A stretch of DNA of 64,000 nt, from NCBI RefSeq assembly GCF_029968095.1, contig NZ_JASCIR010000018.1, positions 1 to 64,000 on the forward strand. Reading direction: 5' to 3'. The stretch's first letter is position 1, and every line of letters begins with the position of its first letter. The position numbers and the translations under genes are program-made. Shown in pieces: positions 51,389 to 59,545 of this stretch. The stretch comes from Streptomyces solicavernae (GTDB taxonomy: Bacteria; Actinomycetota; Actinomycetes; Streptomycetales; Streptomycetaceae). The notes beneath the pieces are model-generated. The model saw nothing but the letters and a program-made list of their open reading frames with translations, had not been told where the DNA came from and searched no databases.

Positions 51389-52534
51389 GTGTCAGGCGTA
51401 GCGGTGTCAGGCGTAGCAAGGAAGAGCGTGGCCGAGGCCCGTCGCATCGTGGTGAAGGTGGGCTCCTCCTCGCTCACCACCGCGTCCGGCGGCCTGGACG
51501 CGGACCGGGTGGACGCCCTCGTCGACGTCCTCGCGAAGTCCCGCAGCGGCGGTGAGAAGGAGATCGTCCTGGTCTCCTCCGGTGCCATCGCCGCCGGGCT
51601 CGCCCCGCTCGGCCTGCGCCGCCGGCCGCGCGACCTCGCCCGGCAGCAGGCCGCGGCCAGCGTCGGCCAGGGCCTGCTCGTCGCCCGCTACACCGCCTCG
51701 TTCGCGCGGTACGGCGTACGCGTCGGCCAGGTCCTGCTCACCAGCGACGACATGGCCCGCCGCGCCCACCACCGCAACGCCTCGCGCACCCTCGACCAGC
51801 TCCTCGCCATGGGCGCGCTGCCCGTCGTCAACGAGAACGACACGGTCGCGACGGACGAGATCCGCTTCGGCGACAACGACCGCCTCGCCGCCCTCGTCGC
51901 CCACCTGGTCCGCGCGGACCTGCTCGTCCTGCTGTCCGACGTGGACGGCCTGTACGACGGGGACCCGGCCAGGCCCGAGAGCTCGCGGATAGCGGAGGTG
52001 CGCGGGCCGGACGACATCGCGCATGTGCAGATCGGCAGCGCGGGCAAGGCGGGCGTCGGCACCGGCGGCATGGTCACCAAGGTCGAGGCGGCCCGGATCG
52101 CGGCCGCCGCCGGCATCCCTGTCGTCCTCACCTCCGCGGTGCACGCGGCCGACGCGCTCGCCGGGCGCGCCACCGGCACCCACTTCCACAGCACCGGCCG
52201 CCGCTCCGCCGACCGCCTGCTCTGGCTGCAGCACGCCTCGACCCCGCAGGGCGCGCTCACCCTGGACGACGGCGCAGTGCGGGCGGTCACCGAGCGGCGT
52301 ACGTCGCTGCTGCCCGCCGGGATCCGGGCCGTCGAGGGCGAGTTCAGCGCGGGCGACCCGGTCGAGCTGCGGGACGCGGAGGGCCGCGCCGTCGCCCGTG
52401 GGCTGGTCAACTTCGACGCCAAGGAGATCCCCCAGCTCATCGGCCGCTCCACCCGCGAGCTCGCCAAGGAGCTGGGCCCGGCGTACGAGCGGGAGGTCGT
52501 GCACCGGGACGACCTGGTGCTGCTGCACGAGTGA
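51389..52534 (+). CDS. proB: Glutamate 5-kinase
   Basis: First step of proline synthesis, phosphorylating glutamate. An amino-acid kinase domain (RRIVVKVGSSSLTT start; SSGAIAAG; NENDTVATDEIRFGDND; LLSDVDGLYDGDP; GTGGMVTKVEAA) precedes a C-terminal PUA domain (about 290-370). Starts GTG 51389, 51404 and 51428 are all possible. The first two arise from a 15-bp tandem duplication; 51389 has AGGGG 8 nt upstream. 381 aa. proA lies about 1 kb downstream with one gene between. Confidence 0.95.
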   Translation: MSGVAVSGVARKSVAEARRIVVKVGSSSLTTASGGLDADRVDALVDVLAKSRSGGEKEIVLVSSGAIAAGLAPLGLRRRPRDLARQQAAASVGQGLLVARYTASFARYGVRVGQVLLTSDDMARRAHHRNASRTLDQLLAMGALPVVNENDTVATDEIRFGDNDRLAALVAHLVRADLLVLLSDVDGLYDGDPARPESSRIAEVRGPDDIAHVQIGSAGKAGVGTGGMVTKVEAARIAAAAGIPVVLTSAVHAADALAGRATGTHFHSTGRRSADRLLWLQHASTPQGALTLDDGAVRAVTERRTSLLPAGIRAVEGEFSAGDPVELRDAEGRAVARGLVNFDAKEIPQLIGRSTRELAKELGPAYEREVVHRDDLVLLHE

Positions 52535-52560
52535 GGGCCTGAGCTGTCCGGTGCCTGCTG

Positions 52561-52697
52561 TGTCGTAGGGGTGCGGCCTTGTGTTGTCGTACGGGTGCGG
52601 CCCTGTGTTGTCGTACGGGTGCGGTCCTGTGCTGTCGTACGAGGGTGGCCCTGTGCTGTCGTACGGGGGTGGCCCTGTGCTGTCGTACGGGGGGTGG
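52561..52697. repeat. 24-bp tandem repeat, six copies
   Basis: TGTCGTA-led units begin at 52561, 52585, 52609, 52633, 52657 and 52681, exactly 24 bp apart, with consensus TGTCGTACGGGTGCGGCCCT plus four bases. They start shortly after the proB stop. The remainder of the gap to 52899 has no gene. Confidence 0.93.
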
Positions 52698-52899
52698 CGG
52701 TGCAACATCTTGTTGACGGCGTTCCTGCAGCTCGGGCGCCGATCCGGCCGAAACAGGGCGCCCTGGGCGGGGGACCTTCCGGAAAACCCCCACGCGAAGC
52801 GTCCCGGCCTGTTCAACTTTGTTGCGGGGCAATTGTTTACGGGGCAGTGATGGCGGGCGGGGCAGGTCCGCACGACGAAGGCAGAGCAGGAGGCCGCCG

Positions 52900-53391
52900 G
52901 TGAGACGAGCGCGCCCCGGGGCGGCGTCCCGAGGCGGGGAGCGGGCCCTGACCAGCGTCAGGACCGGCAACGGCCCCGCGGACCGGGACGACGAGCGCAC
53001 CGAGTCGACGAGTGAGCGTGCGGAGCCGGAACAGCGGGCGCCCACCGACGAGCCACGCCTGTGGCACGTGACCCTGAGCGTCTCGGGCCCCGCGACCCCG
53101 CTCCCGGACATCAGGCGGGGCCTCGAACAGCTCGCCCACGACCACGCGTTCCTGCTGACCAGCCGATACGCCGACGACCACGCCGAGATCCGGTACTGGG
53201 AGGAGGCCCGCGACCTGCACGACGCCGCCGCCGTCGCCCTGCGGCTCTGGGGCGAGCACCGGCAGAGCGCACAGCTGCCGCCGTGGGAGATCGTCGGCCT
53301 GGAGGTGATCGACCGGGACACGTACCACCAGCGCATCGCCGAGGGGTACGGCCCACCGCCGGCGGCACCCGTGGGCGTGCACCCGTTCTGA
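52900..53391 (+). CDS. Hypothetical protein between proB and proA
   Basis: 163 residues from GTG 52900 (AGGAGG 6 nt upstream). The first 50 residues are basic then acidic and disordered. The conserved-looking part (about 55-160) starts RLWHVTLSVSG, with alternating strands and helices, SRYADDHAEIRYWEEARDL and an end VIDRDTYHQRIAEGYG. It resembles small actinobacterial proteins found between proB and proA; no function known. No membrane segment. Confidence 0.75.
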   Translation: MRRARPGAASRGGERALTSVRTGNGPADRDDERTESTSERAEPEQRAPTDEPRLWHVTLSVSGPATPLPDIRRGLEQLAHDHAFLLTSRYADDHAEIRYWEEARDLHDAAAVALRLWGEHRQSAQLPPWEIVGLEVIDRDTYHQRIAEGYGPPPAAPVGVHPF

Positions 53392-53480
53392 GGCGGGGTG
53401 CCGCCCGCGCAGCCCCTGGCACCGCGCCCGCAAGCGCCCCCGCGACAGGTTCCGGCCATGTCTCGGAGTGCGGGACACCG

Positions 53481-53510
53481 TTCGGACGCCCCGAGCGCCC
53501 CCGTTACGCT
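53481..53510 (+). promoter_or_regulatory. proA promoter (leaderless)
   Basis: TTCGGA (53481-53486), an 18-bp spacer and TACGCT (53505-53510) end 6 nt before the proA ATG; no Shine-Dalgarno. Confidence 0.5.
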
Positions 53511-53516
53511 GCGGGT

Positions 53517-54800
53517 ATGACCTCGCTCTCCCCGTACGCCGACATGTCCCCGGTCGCCCAGGCCGCCTACCGCGCCCGCGCCGCGGCCGCCGACATCGCG
53601 CCGCTGCCACGGGCCGCCAAGGACGACGCGCTGCTCGCCATCGCGGACGCCCTCGAAGTGCGGACCAAGGAGATCGTCGAGGCCAACGCCGAGGACATCG
53701 CCAAGGCCCGCGCCGCCGGCACCAGCGAGTCGATCATCGACCGCCTCACCCTCACCCCGGAGCGCGTCCGCGCCATCGCCTCCGACGTACGGGACGTCGT
53801 GGCCCTGCCCGACCCGGTCGGCGAGGTCGTCCGCGGCTCGACCCTGCCCAACGGCATCGACCTGCGCCAGGTCCGCGTCCCGCTCGGCGTCGTCGGGATC
53901 ATCTACGAGGCCCGCCCCAACGTCACCGTCGACGCCGCCGCCCTCTGCCTCAAGTCCGGCAACGCGGTCCTGCTGCGCGGCTCGTCCTCCGCGTACCACT
54001 CCAACACCGCGCTGGTCCGCGTGCTGCGCGACGCCGTCGGCGGGGCCGGGCTCCCGGCCGACGCGATCCAGCTGGTCCCCGGCGAATCCCGGGACTCCGT
54101 ACGGGAGTTGATGCGTGCCCGCGGCCTCGTCGACGTGCTGATCCCGCGCGGCGGCGCCTCCCTCATCCGTACCGTCGTCGAGGAGTCCACCGTCCCCGTC
54201 ATCGAGACCGGCACCGGCAACTGCCACGTCTACGTGGACGCCGACGCCGACCTCGACATGGCCGTCGAGATCCTGATCAACTCCAAGGCCCAGCGCCCCA
54301 GCGTCTGCAACGCCGCCGAGACCCTCCTCGTACACGCGGACATCGCCGAGGCCTTCCTGCCGCGCGCCCTCGACGCTCTCGCCGAGGCCGGCGTGACCGT
54401 GCACGGCGACGAGCACGTGCAGACGTACGGCGAGAAGTCCCACGCCACCGTGCTGCCCGCGACGCCCGAGGACTGGGAGACCGAGTACCTCTCGTACGAC
54501 ATCGCCGCCGCCGTCGTCGACTCCCTCGACAAGGCCGTCGAGCACATCCGGCTGTGGACCTCCGGGCACACCGAGGCCATCGTCACCACCTCGCAGCAGG
54601 CCGCCCGCCGCTTCACCCAGCTGGTCGACTCGACCACGGTCGCCGTGAACGCCTCCACCCGGTTCACCGACGGCGGCCAGTTCGGCTTCGGCGCCGAGAT
54701 CGGCATCTCCACGCAGAAGCTGCACGCCCGCGGCCCGATGGGGCTGCCCGAGCTGACCTCCACGAAGTACATCGTCACCGGCGACGGCCACACCCGCTGA
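53517..54800 (+). CDS. proA: Gamma-glutamyl phosphate reductase
   Basis: Second step of proline synthesis, NADPH-dependent reduction of glutamyl phosphate to the semialdehyde; ALDH superfamily. Markers are GVVGIIYEARPNVTVDAAAL (cofactor region), IPRGGASLI, and the nucleophile Cys in AQRPSVCNAAETLL. The C-terminal FTDGGQFGFGAEIGISTQK is near-invariant in the family. 427 aa. ATG 53517 follows a TACGCT -10 box by 6 nt, indicating a separate leaderless transcript. Confidence 0.97.
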   Translation: MTSLSPYADMSPVAQAAYRARAAAADIAPLPRAAKDDALLAIADALEVRTKEIVEANAEDIAKARAAGTSESIIDRLTLTPERVRAIASDVRDVVALPDPVGEVVRGSTLPNGIDLRQVRVPLGVVGIIYEARPNVTVDAAALCLKSGNAVLLRGSSSAYHSNTALVRVLRDAVGGAGLPADAIQLVPGESRDSVRELMRARGLVDVLIPRGGASLIRTVVEESTVPVIETGTGNCHVYVDADADLDMAVEILINSKAQRPSVCNAAETLLVHADIAEAFLPRALDALAEAGVTVHGDEHVQTYGEKSHATVLPATPEDWETEYLSYDIAAAVVDSLDKAVEHIRLWTSGHTEAIVTTSQQAARRFTQLVDSTTVAVNASTRFTDGGQFGFGAEIGISTQKLHARGPMGLPELTSTKYIVTGDGHTR

Positions 54801-54903
54801 GCCCTGCGGTCACGCGGACGGCCTGCACGACGGCCTACGCGACGGCTTACGCGTACGAAGCGGCGAATTTCCTTACGCCCTGCCCAAAATGACCCCCCAG
54901 GTC

Positions 54904-54909
54904 TACTCT
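54904..54909 (+). promoter_or_regulatory. -10 box of the first VVFDE-motif gene
   Basis: TACTCT ends 6 nt before the GTG at 54916; no Shine-Dalgarno. It favours GTG 54916 over the in-frame ATG at 54889, which lies upstream of the box. Confidence 0.5.
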
Positions 54910-54915
54910 GGACCC

Positions 54916-55551
54916 GTGCCGGAGGACGTGGGGGGCACGCCGTCTGCGGACGGCCGGGAGCCCGACGACGACCGCGACCACGGACGTGCGGACGAGGAGT
55001 TCGCCGCCGTGGTCTTCGACGAGGACTTCGTCCGCTCCGCCGCCATCCACGAGCCCAGCGCCGTCGAACGCCTGCTCGCCCAGGCCCAGGACCGCGCCGA
55101 GGCCGAACACCGCCGCCGCGGCCACCCCGAGGACCGCGCCGACGACCGCTACGACGACCGTTACGACCTCGACGCCTACGACGACGATCACGACGATCAC
55201 GACGGCCACGACGGGTACGCGGACCGCAACCCGGAGTGGGGCGACGCGTACGGCCCGTACGGACCCGACGGCCCGCTGGACCTCGACTCCGCCGGGCGCC
55301 GCACCCCGGGGCGCTGGCACCGGCCCGTCGCCTGGGTGCTCGCCCTGGTCATGGGCATCGGCATGGTCGCCCTCGCCTTCACCGCCGTCTACCGGGGCAA
55401 CTCCGGCCACCGCGAGGACCCGGTCCCGGCGCCCACCACGACCGGGGTCGACAGCAGCCCGTCCACGCCGGTCGGCCCGTCGGTCCCGGTCGGCCCGTCC
55501 ACGCCGGTCGGCCCGTCGGTCCCGGTCGGCCGCTCCGCGCCCGGCCTGTGA
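54916..55551 (+). CDS. Single-pass membrane protein, VVFDE-motif family
   Basis: 211 residues. The acidic cytoplasmic head contains EFAAVVFDEDFVRSAAIHE (about 28-46), a His/Asp-rich run and a Tyr/Pro segment. One membrane helix follows (about 140-160), then a short external tail of PVGPS repeats. The VVFDE block recurs in the next gene. Function unknown; its place beside wall-polymer genes hints at envelope work. The tail coding is repetitive, so length variation is likely. Confidence 0.72.
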   Translation: MPEDVGGTPSADGREPDDDRDHGRADEEFAAVVFDEDFVRSAAIHEPSAVERLLAQAQDRAEAEHRRRGHPEDRADDRYDDRYDLDAYDDDHDDHDGHDGYADRNPEWGDAYGPYGPDGPLDLDSAGRRTPGRWHRPVAWVLALVMGIGMVALAFTAVYRGNSGHREDPVPAPTTTGVDSSPSTPVGPSVPVGPSTPVGPSVPVGRSAPGL

Positions 55552-55563
55552 CTTCGTTTGCCT

Positions 55564-55643
55564 GCCGCCGAGTTCTCTGTCGCCGAGTTCTCTGTCGCCA
55601 AGTTCCCTGTCGCCAAGTTCCCTGCCGCTAAGTTCTTTGTTGC
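55564..55643. repeat. 15-bp tandem repeat, five copies
   Basis: AGTTC-containing units recur with exact 15-bp spacing (AGTTC at 55571, 55586, 55601, 55616 and 55631), just after the stop at 55551. Confidence 0.92.
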
Positions 55644-55670
55644 TACGGGAAGTTGACTCGTACCAGCGCG

Positions 55671-55698
55671 TTTACCCGAGCCGCCCCCGACCTACCCT
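55671..55698 (+). promoter_or_regulatory. Promoter of the second VVFDE-motif gene (leaderless)
   Basis: TTTACC (55671-55676), a 16-bp spacer and TACCCT (55693-55698) end 6 nt before ATG 55705; no Shine-Dalgarno. Confidence 0.55.
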
Positions 55699-55704
55699 GA
55701 AAGT

Positions 55705-56802
55705 ATGGCCGGGCCGGGAGACCCACCTGAGGGCACGCCCGAAGGCACACCAGAGGGCGTCCCCGGTGGAGGCGAGGAAGAGTACCGATCCGTCGTCTTC
55801 GACGAGTCGTTCGTACGCGCTGCCCGCCTCCAGGAGTTCTCCGCGCGCGAGCGCGCAGGCGAGCACGCGCCCGCCGTGCGCCGCCGCCCCGCGCCCGTCG
55901 TCACCGCGTCCCGCTCGCTCTCCCGGCAGGCGCTGGTCCTCTTCCTGCTGATCACCGTCGCCTTCGCCACGGCGATCTTCATGGGCCTGCGCAATCCGGC
56001 CCCGCCCCCTCGCCACCGGCCCGCCGACCCGCTGCGCACCACCGTCGTCCCGCTCGCGCCGCGCGGGCCCGTGCCCGGCGCCCAGGACGTCGCCGAGCTG
56101 CTGGCCCGCAGTCCCGCCGCGCAGTTCAAGGCCGGGGCCGCCGGGATCGGGCTGCCCGCCGCGCGCCGCACCGCACACTTCTCCGACAGCCAGGTGCTCA
56201 CCGCGCTGACCACAGCCAAGGACTACCTGGTGGCGTCCTCCCTCGACCCCGACGCGCTCACCGGCGACGAGGTGCGCTCCGTGCGGATCCTGCTCGACCC
56301 GGACCAGCTGGACCAGTTCGACCGCAGCCTGCACCGCCCCGCCGCCGACGGCCGCCATGCCGCCACCGGCTGGCTCATCCGGTTCGACCCGCGCCACGCC
56401 GAGCTCGCCGACCCGCGCGTCCGCGTCCAGGGCACCCTGCACGCCGCCGAGGTGAACTCCGACCTCATCGACGTGATCTCCGAGCACACCTTCGTCTACG
56501 CCGTACGCCCCGCGGGCGGGGACGACGAGCGGGCCAGCCTCTTCACCGTCCGCCGTGAGCTGCACTTCCGCTTCGACCGCGAGGACCTCCAGCGCCGGCG
56601 CACCGAACTGCTCACCTCGCACGCCCAGGCCGGACCGCTGTCCTGCGGCACGGAGTCCGCGGACCGGCTGCGGCCGCTGCTCGCCGGACAGAAGGCGAAG
56701 CCGGGCGGCCCCGCGGGCACCGACCCGTACGCGCGCGGGCCGCACGACACGGCGCTGTGCGGGTCCCTCGCGGGGTCGGCACAGCCGTCGCCGTCACCGT
56801 AG
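55705..56802 (+). CDS. Single-pass membrane protein with external domain, VVFDE-motif family
   Basis: 365 residues. The cytoplasmic head repeats the neighbour's motif as EYRSVVFDESFVRAARLQE (about 26-44). A membrane helix at about 74-94 leads to an external domain of about 250 residues. The external part contains a segment (FSDSQVLTALTTAKDYLVAS onward, with two late Cys in LSCGTE and ALCGSL) that looks folded and may be disulfide-linked. No known domain. Probably works with the preceding protein. Confidence 0.75.
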   Translation: MAGPGDPPEGTPEGTPEGVPGGGEEEYRSVVFDESFVRAARLQEFSARERAGEHAPAVRRRPAPVVTASRSLSRQALVLFLLITVAFATAIFMGLRNPAPPPRHRPADPLRTTVVPLAPRGPVPGAQDVAELLARSPAAQFKAGAAGIGLPAARRTAHFSDSQVLTALTTAKDYLVASSLDPDALTGDEVRSVRILLDPDQLDQFDRSLHRPAADGRHAATGWLIRFDPRHAELADPRVRVQGTLHAAEVNSDLIDVISEHTFVYAVRPAGGDDERASLFTVRRELHFRFDREDLQRRRTELLTSHAQAGPLSCGTESADRLRPLLAGQKAKPGGPAGTDPYARGPHDTALCGSLAGSAQPSPSP

Positions 56803-56828
56803 CTGTGGGCGTGGCCGTAGCTGTGTGT

Positions 56829-56912
56829 GGTTGCCGTCGGTGGTTGCCGTCGGTGGTTGCCGTCGGTGGTTGCCGTCTGTGGTTGCCGTGTGTGGTTGCT
56901 GTGTGTGGTTGG
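56829..56912. repeat. 13-bp tandem repeat, seven copies
   Basis: GGTTG starts recur at 56829, 56842, 56855, 56868, 56881, 56894 and 56907 (13-bp period, consensus GGTTGCCGTCGGT), just after the stop at 56802. Confidence 0.93.
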
Positions 56913-56975
56913 GGGCGCTGTCGGCTGGTCCGCGGGGGCTGCTGTCGGCCGGTCAGGGGAGGCCGACGCCGGAGG

Positions 56976-58127
56976 TCAGCGGGCGTCGTCGCCGTCGTCT
57001 CTCCGGTCCCGGTCGCCGCGGCCGTCCCCGTAGCCCGCGCCGCCGTCCGCGCCGCCGTCCGCGTCGTTCTCGTGGCCGGGTCCGCCGCCGCTCTGGCCGC
57101 CTGCGCCCGTGAACCGGTCCCGCAGCTTGCCGCCCAGGTCGCCCGCGCCGCCCGCAATGTCCGAGACGAGCTTCATCAGCGGGTCCTTGGACGTACGCAC
57201 GTCACTGGCGTAGCTGGAGGCGGACTGGCGGAAGGAGTCGGAGACCGAGGTGTCCTTGTCCTCCTCGCGCCTCGGGTAGTGGCCGTCCATGATCCGCTGA
57301 TAGTCGCGGGACTCGGACCAGCGCTTCAGCTCGGCCGCGCGGACCGTGGTGAAGGGGTGCGAACGGGGCAGGACGTTGAGGATCTTGAGGACCGAGTCGC
57401 GCAGGTCGCCGCCCCTCTCGTACTCCTCGGCCTGCTCCAGGAACGCGTCCACGTTCATCTCGTGCAGGTGGTTGCCGCCCGCGATCTTCATCAGGCCGCG
57501 CATCGACGCCTGCAGGTCCTGGCCGACGAGCAGACCCGCGCGGTCCGCCGACAGCTCCGACTTGCGGAACCACTCGCGCAGCGCCGTCACGATCGCCATG
57601 ATCGCGACGTTGCCCAGCGGGATCCACGCCACCTTCAGGGCGAGGTTCGTGAGGAACAGCAGGATCGTGCGGTACACCGAGTGGCCGGACAGGGCGTGCC
57701 CCGCCTCGTGGCCGACGACGGCGCGCATCTCCTCCTCGTCGAGCAGCTCCACCAGGCCCGTGGTGACCACGATGATCGGCTCGTCCAGGCCGATGCACAT
57801 CGCGTTCGGCTTCGGGTCCTGCGTGACGTACATCGCCGGGACCTTTTCCAGGTCCAGGATGTAACAGGCATCGCGCAGCATGGTGTTGAGGTGCGCGAAC
57901 TGGGCGTCGCTGACCCGCACCGAGTCCGACAGGAACAGCAGCCGCAGGCTGCGCTCCGGCAGCAGTCCGCTGAGCGCCTTGAAGACGGTGTCGAACCCGC
58001 TGAGCCGGCGCAGGGCCACCAGCGCCGAGCGGTCCGCCGGGTGTTCGTACGCCCGTGAGGAGATCCCGGGGAAGCGGCGGCGCTGCCGGCCGGGGAGATT
58101 CTCGTGCTGTCCGGAGTTCTCGGTCAT
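56976..58127 (-). CDS. M48 family metalloprotease
   Basis: Membrane-associated zinc protease, HtpX/Ste24-like. The zinc motif HEAGH is in RAVVGHEAGHALSGH, with the downstream ligand Glu in SELSADRAGLLVG. Two hydrophobic segments flank (about 165-200). A conserved N-terminal region (SALVALRRLSGFDTVFKAL) and a Gly/Asp-rich tail of about 60 residues complete the chain. ATG 58127 with GGGGG 4 nt upstream, 383 aa. Substrate unknown; likely envelope quality control. Confidence 0.9.
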   Translation of the reverse strand: MTENSGQHENLPGRQRRRFPGISSRAYEHPADRSALVALRRLSGFDTVFKALSGLLPERSLRLLFLSDSVRVSDAQFAHLNTMLRDACYILDLEKVPAMYVTQDPKPNAMCIGLDEPIIVVTTGLVELLDEEEMRAVVGHEAGHALSGHSVYRTILLFLTNLALKVAWIPLGNVAIMAIVTALREWFRKSELSADRAGLLVGQDLQASMRGLMKIAGGNHLHEMNVDAFLEQAEEYERGGDLRDSVLKILNVLPRSHPFTTVRAAELKRWSESRDYQRIMDGHYPRREEDKDTSVSDSFRQSASSYASDVRTSKDPLMKLVSDIAGGAGDLGGKLRDRFTGAGGQSGGGPGHENDADGGADGGAGYGDGRGDRDRRDDGDDAR

Positions 58128-58272
58128 GTGGCCCCCAAAATTTCTGCGGCTGGTCCCGCCCCCGAAGAACGTCCAGCCTATGCGTTTCGGTTCCATCGCG
58201 GCGGGGGCACATCGATCCACTTTTTCCGCGCGGGCTACGGTGGCGGGGCAGCACACCGAAGGAGTACGCGTC

Positions 58273-58458
58273 ATGGAGTACGGCCACACCGCCCTGCTGG
58301 CCGCCGCGGAGTTCGCCGAGCTCGCCGCGGAGGACCAGGGGCCGGGCACCACCCTGCGCATCGTCCTCGTCGCCTCCCTCGTCGGCGCCGCCCTGCTCGC
58401 CTGGCTGCTGCTCCGCGGCTACCGCAGGGACGCGGACGACGACCGCGACGACACCTGA
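58273..58458 (+). CDS. 61-residue single-pass membrane protein
   Basis: Acidic N-terminus (EFAELAAEDQ), one clean hydrophobic helix (about 29-47) and a basic-then-acidic end RGYRRDADDDRDD. AAGGAG lies 8 nt before the ATG. The strong Shine-Dalgarno and codon bias support a real gene. Function unknown. Confidence 0.75.
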   Translation: MEYGHTALLAAAEFAELAAEDQGPGTTLRIVLVASLVGAALLAWLLLRGYRRDADDDRDDT

Positions 58459-58533
58459 GCGAAGCCGCCCCGGACCCGCGCTGTGCCCGGCCCCGCTCCG
58501 GACCCGCCCCGGCCCCCGGCCCCGTCCCCGAAC

Positions 58534-58576
58534 CTGCCCCAGCCCTGCCCCAGCCCTGCCCCAGCCCCGCTCCGGG
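58534..58576. repeat. 11-bp tandem repeat, three copies
   Basis: CTGCCCCAGCC units at 58534, 58545 and 58556, with a weaker fourth, in the gap between the two small membrane protein genes. Confidence 0.8.
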
Positions 58577-58683
58577 CCCGGCCGGGCGCCGATGCCTGAG
58601 TCGGCGTGAGCGCCCGCGAGGTGCCCGCATACGATGTGCGGGAAGTCTCGATCCCGCTCCCACCCGGATAGGTCCTGCCGACG

Positions 58684-58848
58684 ATGAGCCTCCACACCAC
58701 CACTGCCCAGCTGGTCACCCTCGCCTCCGGCGGCGGTGAGCACGTAGACGAGCACGCGAGCATCAGCCCTTACGTCACCGGCGGCGGCGCGCTCGTACTG
58801 CTGCTCCTGCTGCTCTGGATCACCACCCGCTTCAACCGCGACCGCTGA
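58684..58848 (+). CDS. 54-residue single-pass membrane protein
   Basis: A short gene: ATG 58684 to TGA 58848. Acidic/His head with SGGGEHVDEHA, then one hydrophobic helix (about 34-46, LVLLLLLLW) and a basic end TTRFNRDR. Same plan as the 61-residue protein just upstream. It resembles a small conserved Streptomyces protein next to nadD (from memory). No good Shine-Dalgarno. Confidence 0.65.
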   Translation: MSLHTTTAQLVTLASGGGEHVDEHASISPYVTGGGALVLLLLLLWITTRFNRDR

Positions 58849-58888
58849 TCCGCATCCCACCGCCGACAGCGCCTTCGCCTGTGGCCGG

Positions 58889-58894
58889 TAGGGT
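58889..58894 (+). promoter_or_regulatory. -10 box of nadD
   Basis: TAGGGT ends 8 nt before the nadD ATG; no Shine-Dalgarno, so leaderless or nearly so. Confidence 0.45.
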
Positions 58895-58902
58895 CTGCAC
58901 GC

Positions 58903-59529
58903 ATGGGAGAGCAGGACATGCCTACCGGCCCGTCGATCTCGGGCAAGCGCCGTCTCGGCGTCATGGGCGGAACGTTTGACCCGATTCACCACGGGCACCT
59001 GGTGGCCGCCAGCGAGGTGGCCGCCCAGTTCCACCTGGACGAGGTCGTCTTCGTGCCCACCGGGCAGCCGTGGCAGAAGAGCCACAAGACCGTCTCCCCG
59101 GCCGAGGACCGCTACCTCATGACGGTCATCGCGACCGCGGAGAACCCGCAGTTCTCGGTCAGCCGCCTCGACATCGACCGCGGCGGACGGACGTACACGA
59201 TCGACACTCTGCGCGATCTGCGCGCGCTCAACCCCGACACGGATCTGTTCTTCATCACCGGTGCGGACGCACTCGGCCAGATCCTCACCTGGCGGGACGC
59301 GGAGGAGCTCTTCTCCCTCGCGCACTTCATCGGCTGCACCCGACCCGGCCACCACCTGTCGGACGACGGGCTTCCGGAAGGCGGGGTCTCGCTTGTCGAG
59401 GTGCCCGCCCTCGCGATCTCCTCTACGGACTGCCGCGCGAGGGTCGCCAAGGGGGAGCCGGTCTGGTATCTGGTGCCGGACGGCGTGGTGCGCTACATCG
59501 ACAAGCGCGAGCTGTACCGCGGCGAGTGA
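58903..59529 (+). CDS. nadD: Nicotinate-nucleotide adenylyltransferase
   Basis: Makes deamido-NAD from nicotinate mononucleotide and ATP. The nucleotidyltransferase HxGH-type motif is in GGTFDPIHHGHL (about 22-33), with KSHKTVSPAEDRYLM and the second motif ISSTDCRARV (about 173-182). 208 aa from ATG 58903; ATG 58918 is a shorter option. It begins a probable run nadD, LytR_C gene, rsfS, phosphatase, in conserved order. Confidence 0.96.
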   Translation: MGEQDMPTGPSISGKRRLGVMGGTFDPIHHGHLVAASEVAAQFHLDEVVFVPTGQPWQKSHKTVSPAEDRYLMTVIATAENPQFSVSRLDIDRGGRTYTIDTLRDLRALNPDTDLFFITGADALGQILTWRDAEELFSLAHFIGCTRPGHHLSDDGLPEGGVSLVEVPALAISSTDCRARVAKGEPVWYLVPDGVVRYIDKRELYRGE

Positions 59530-59545
59530 GCCGAGAGGGGCACCG

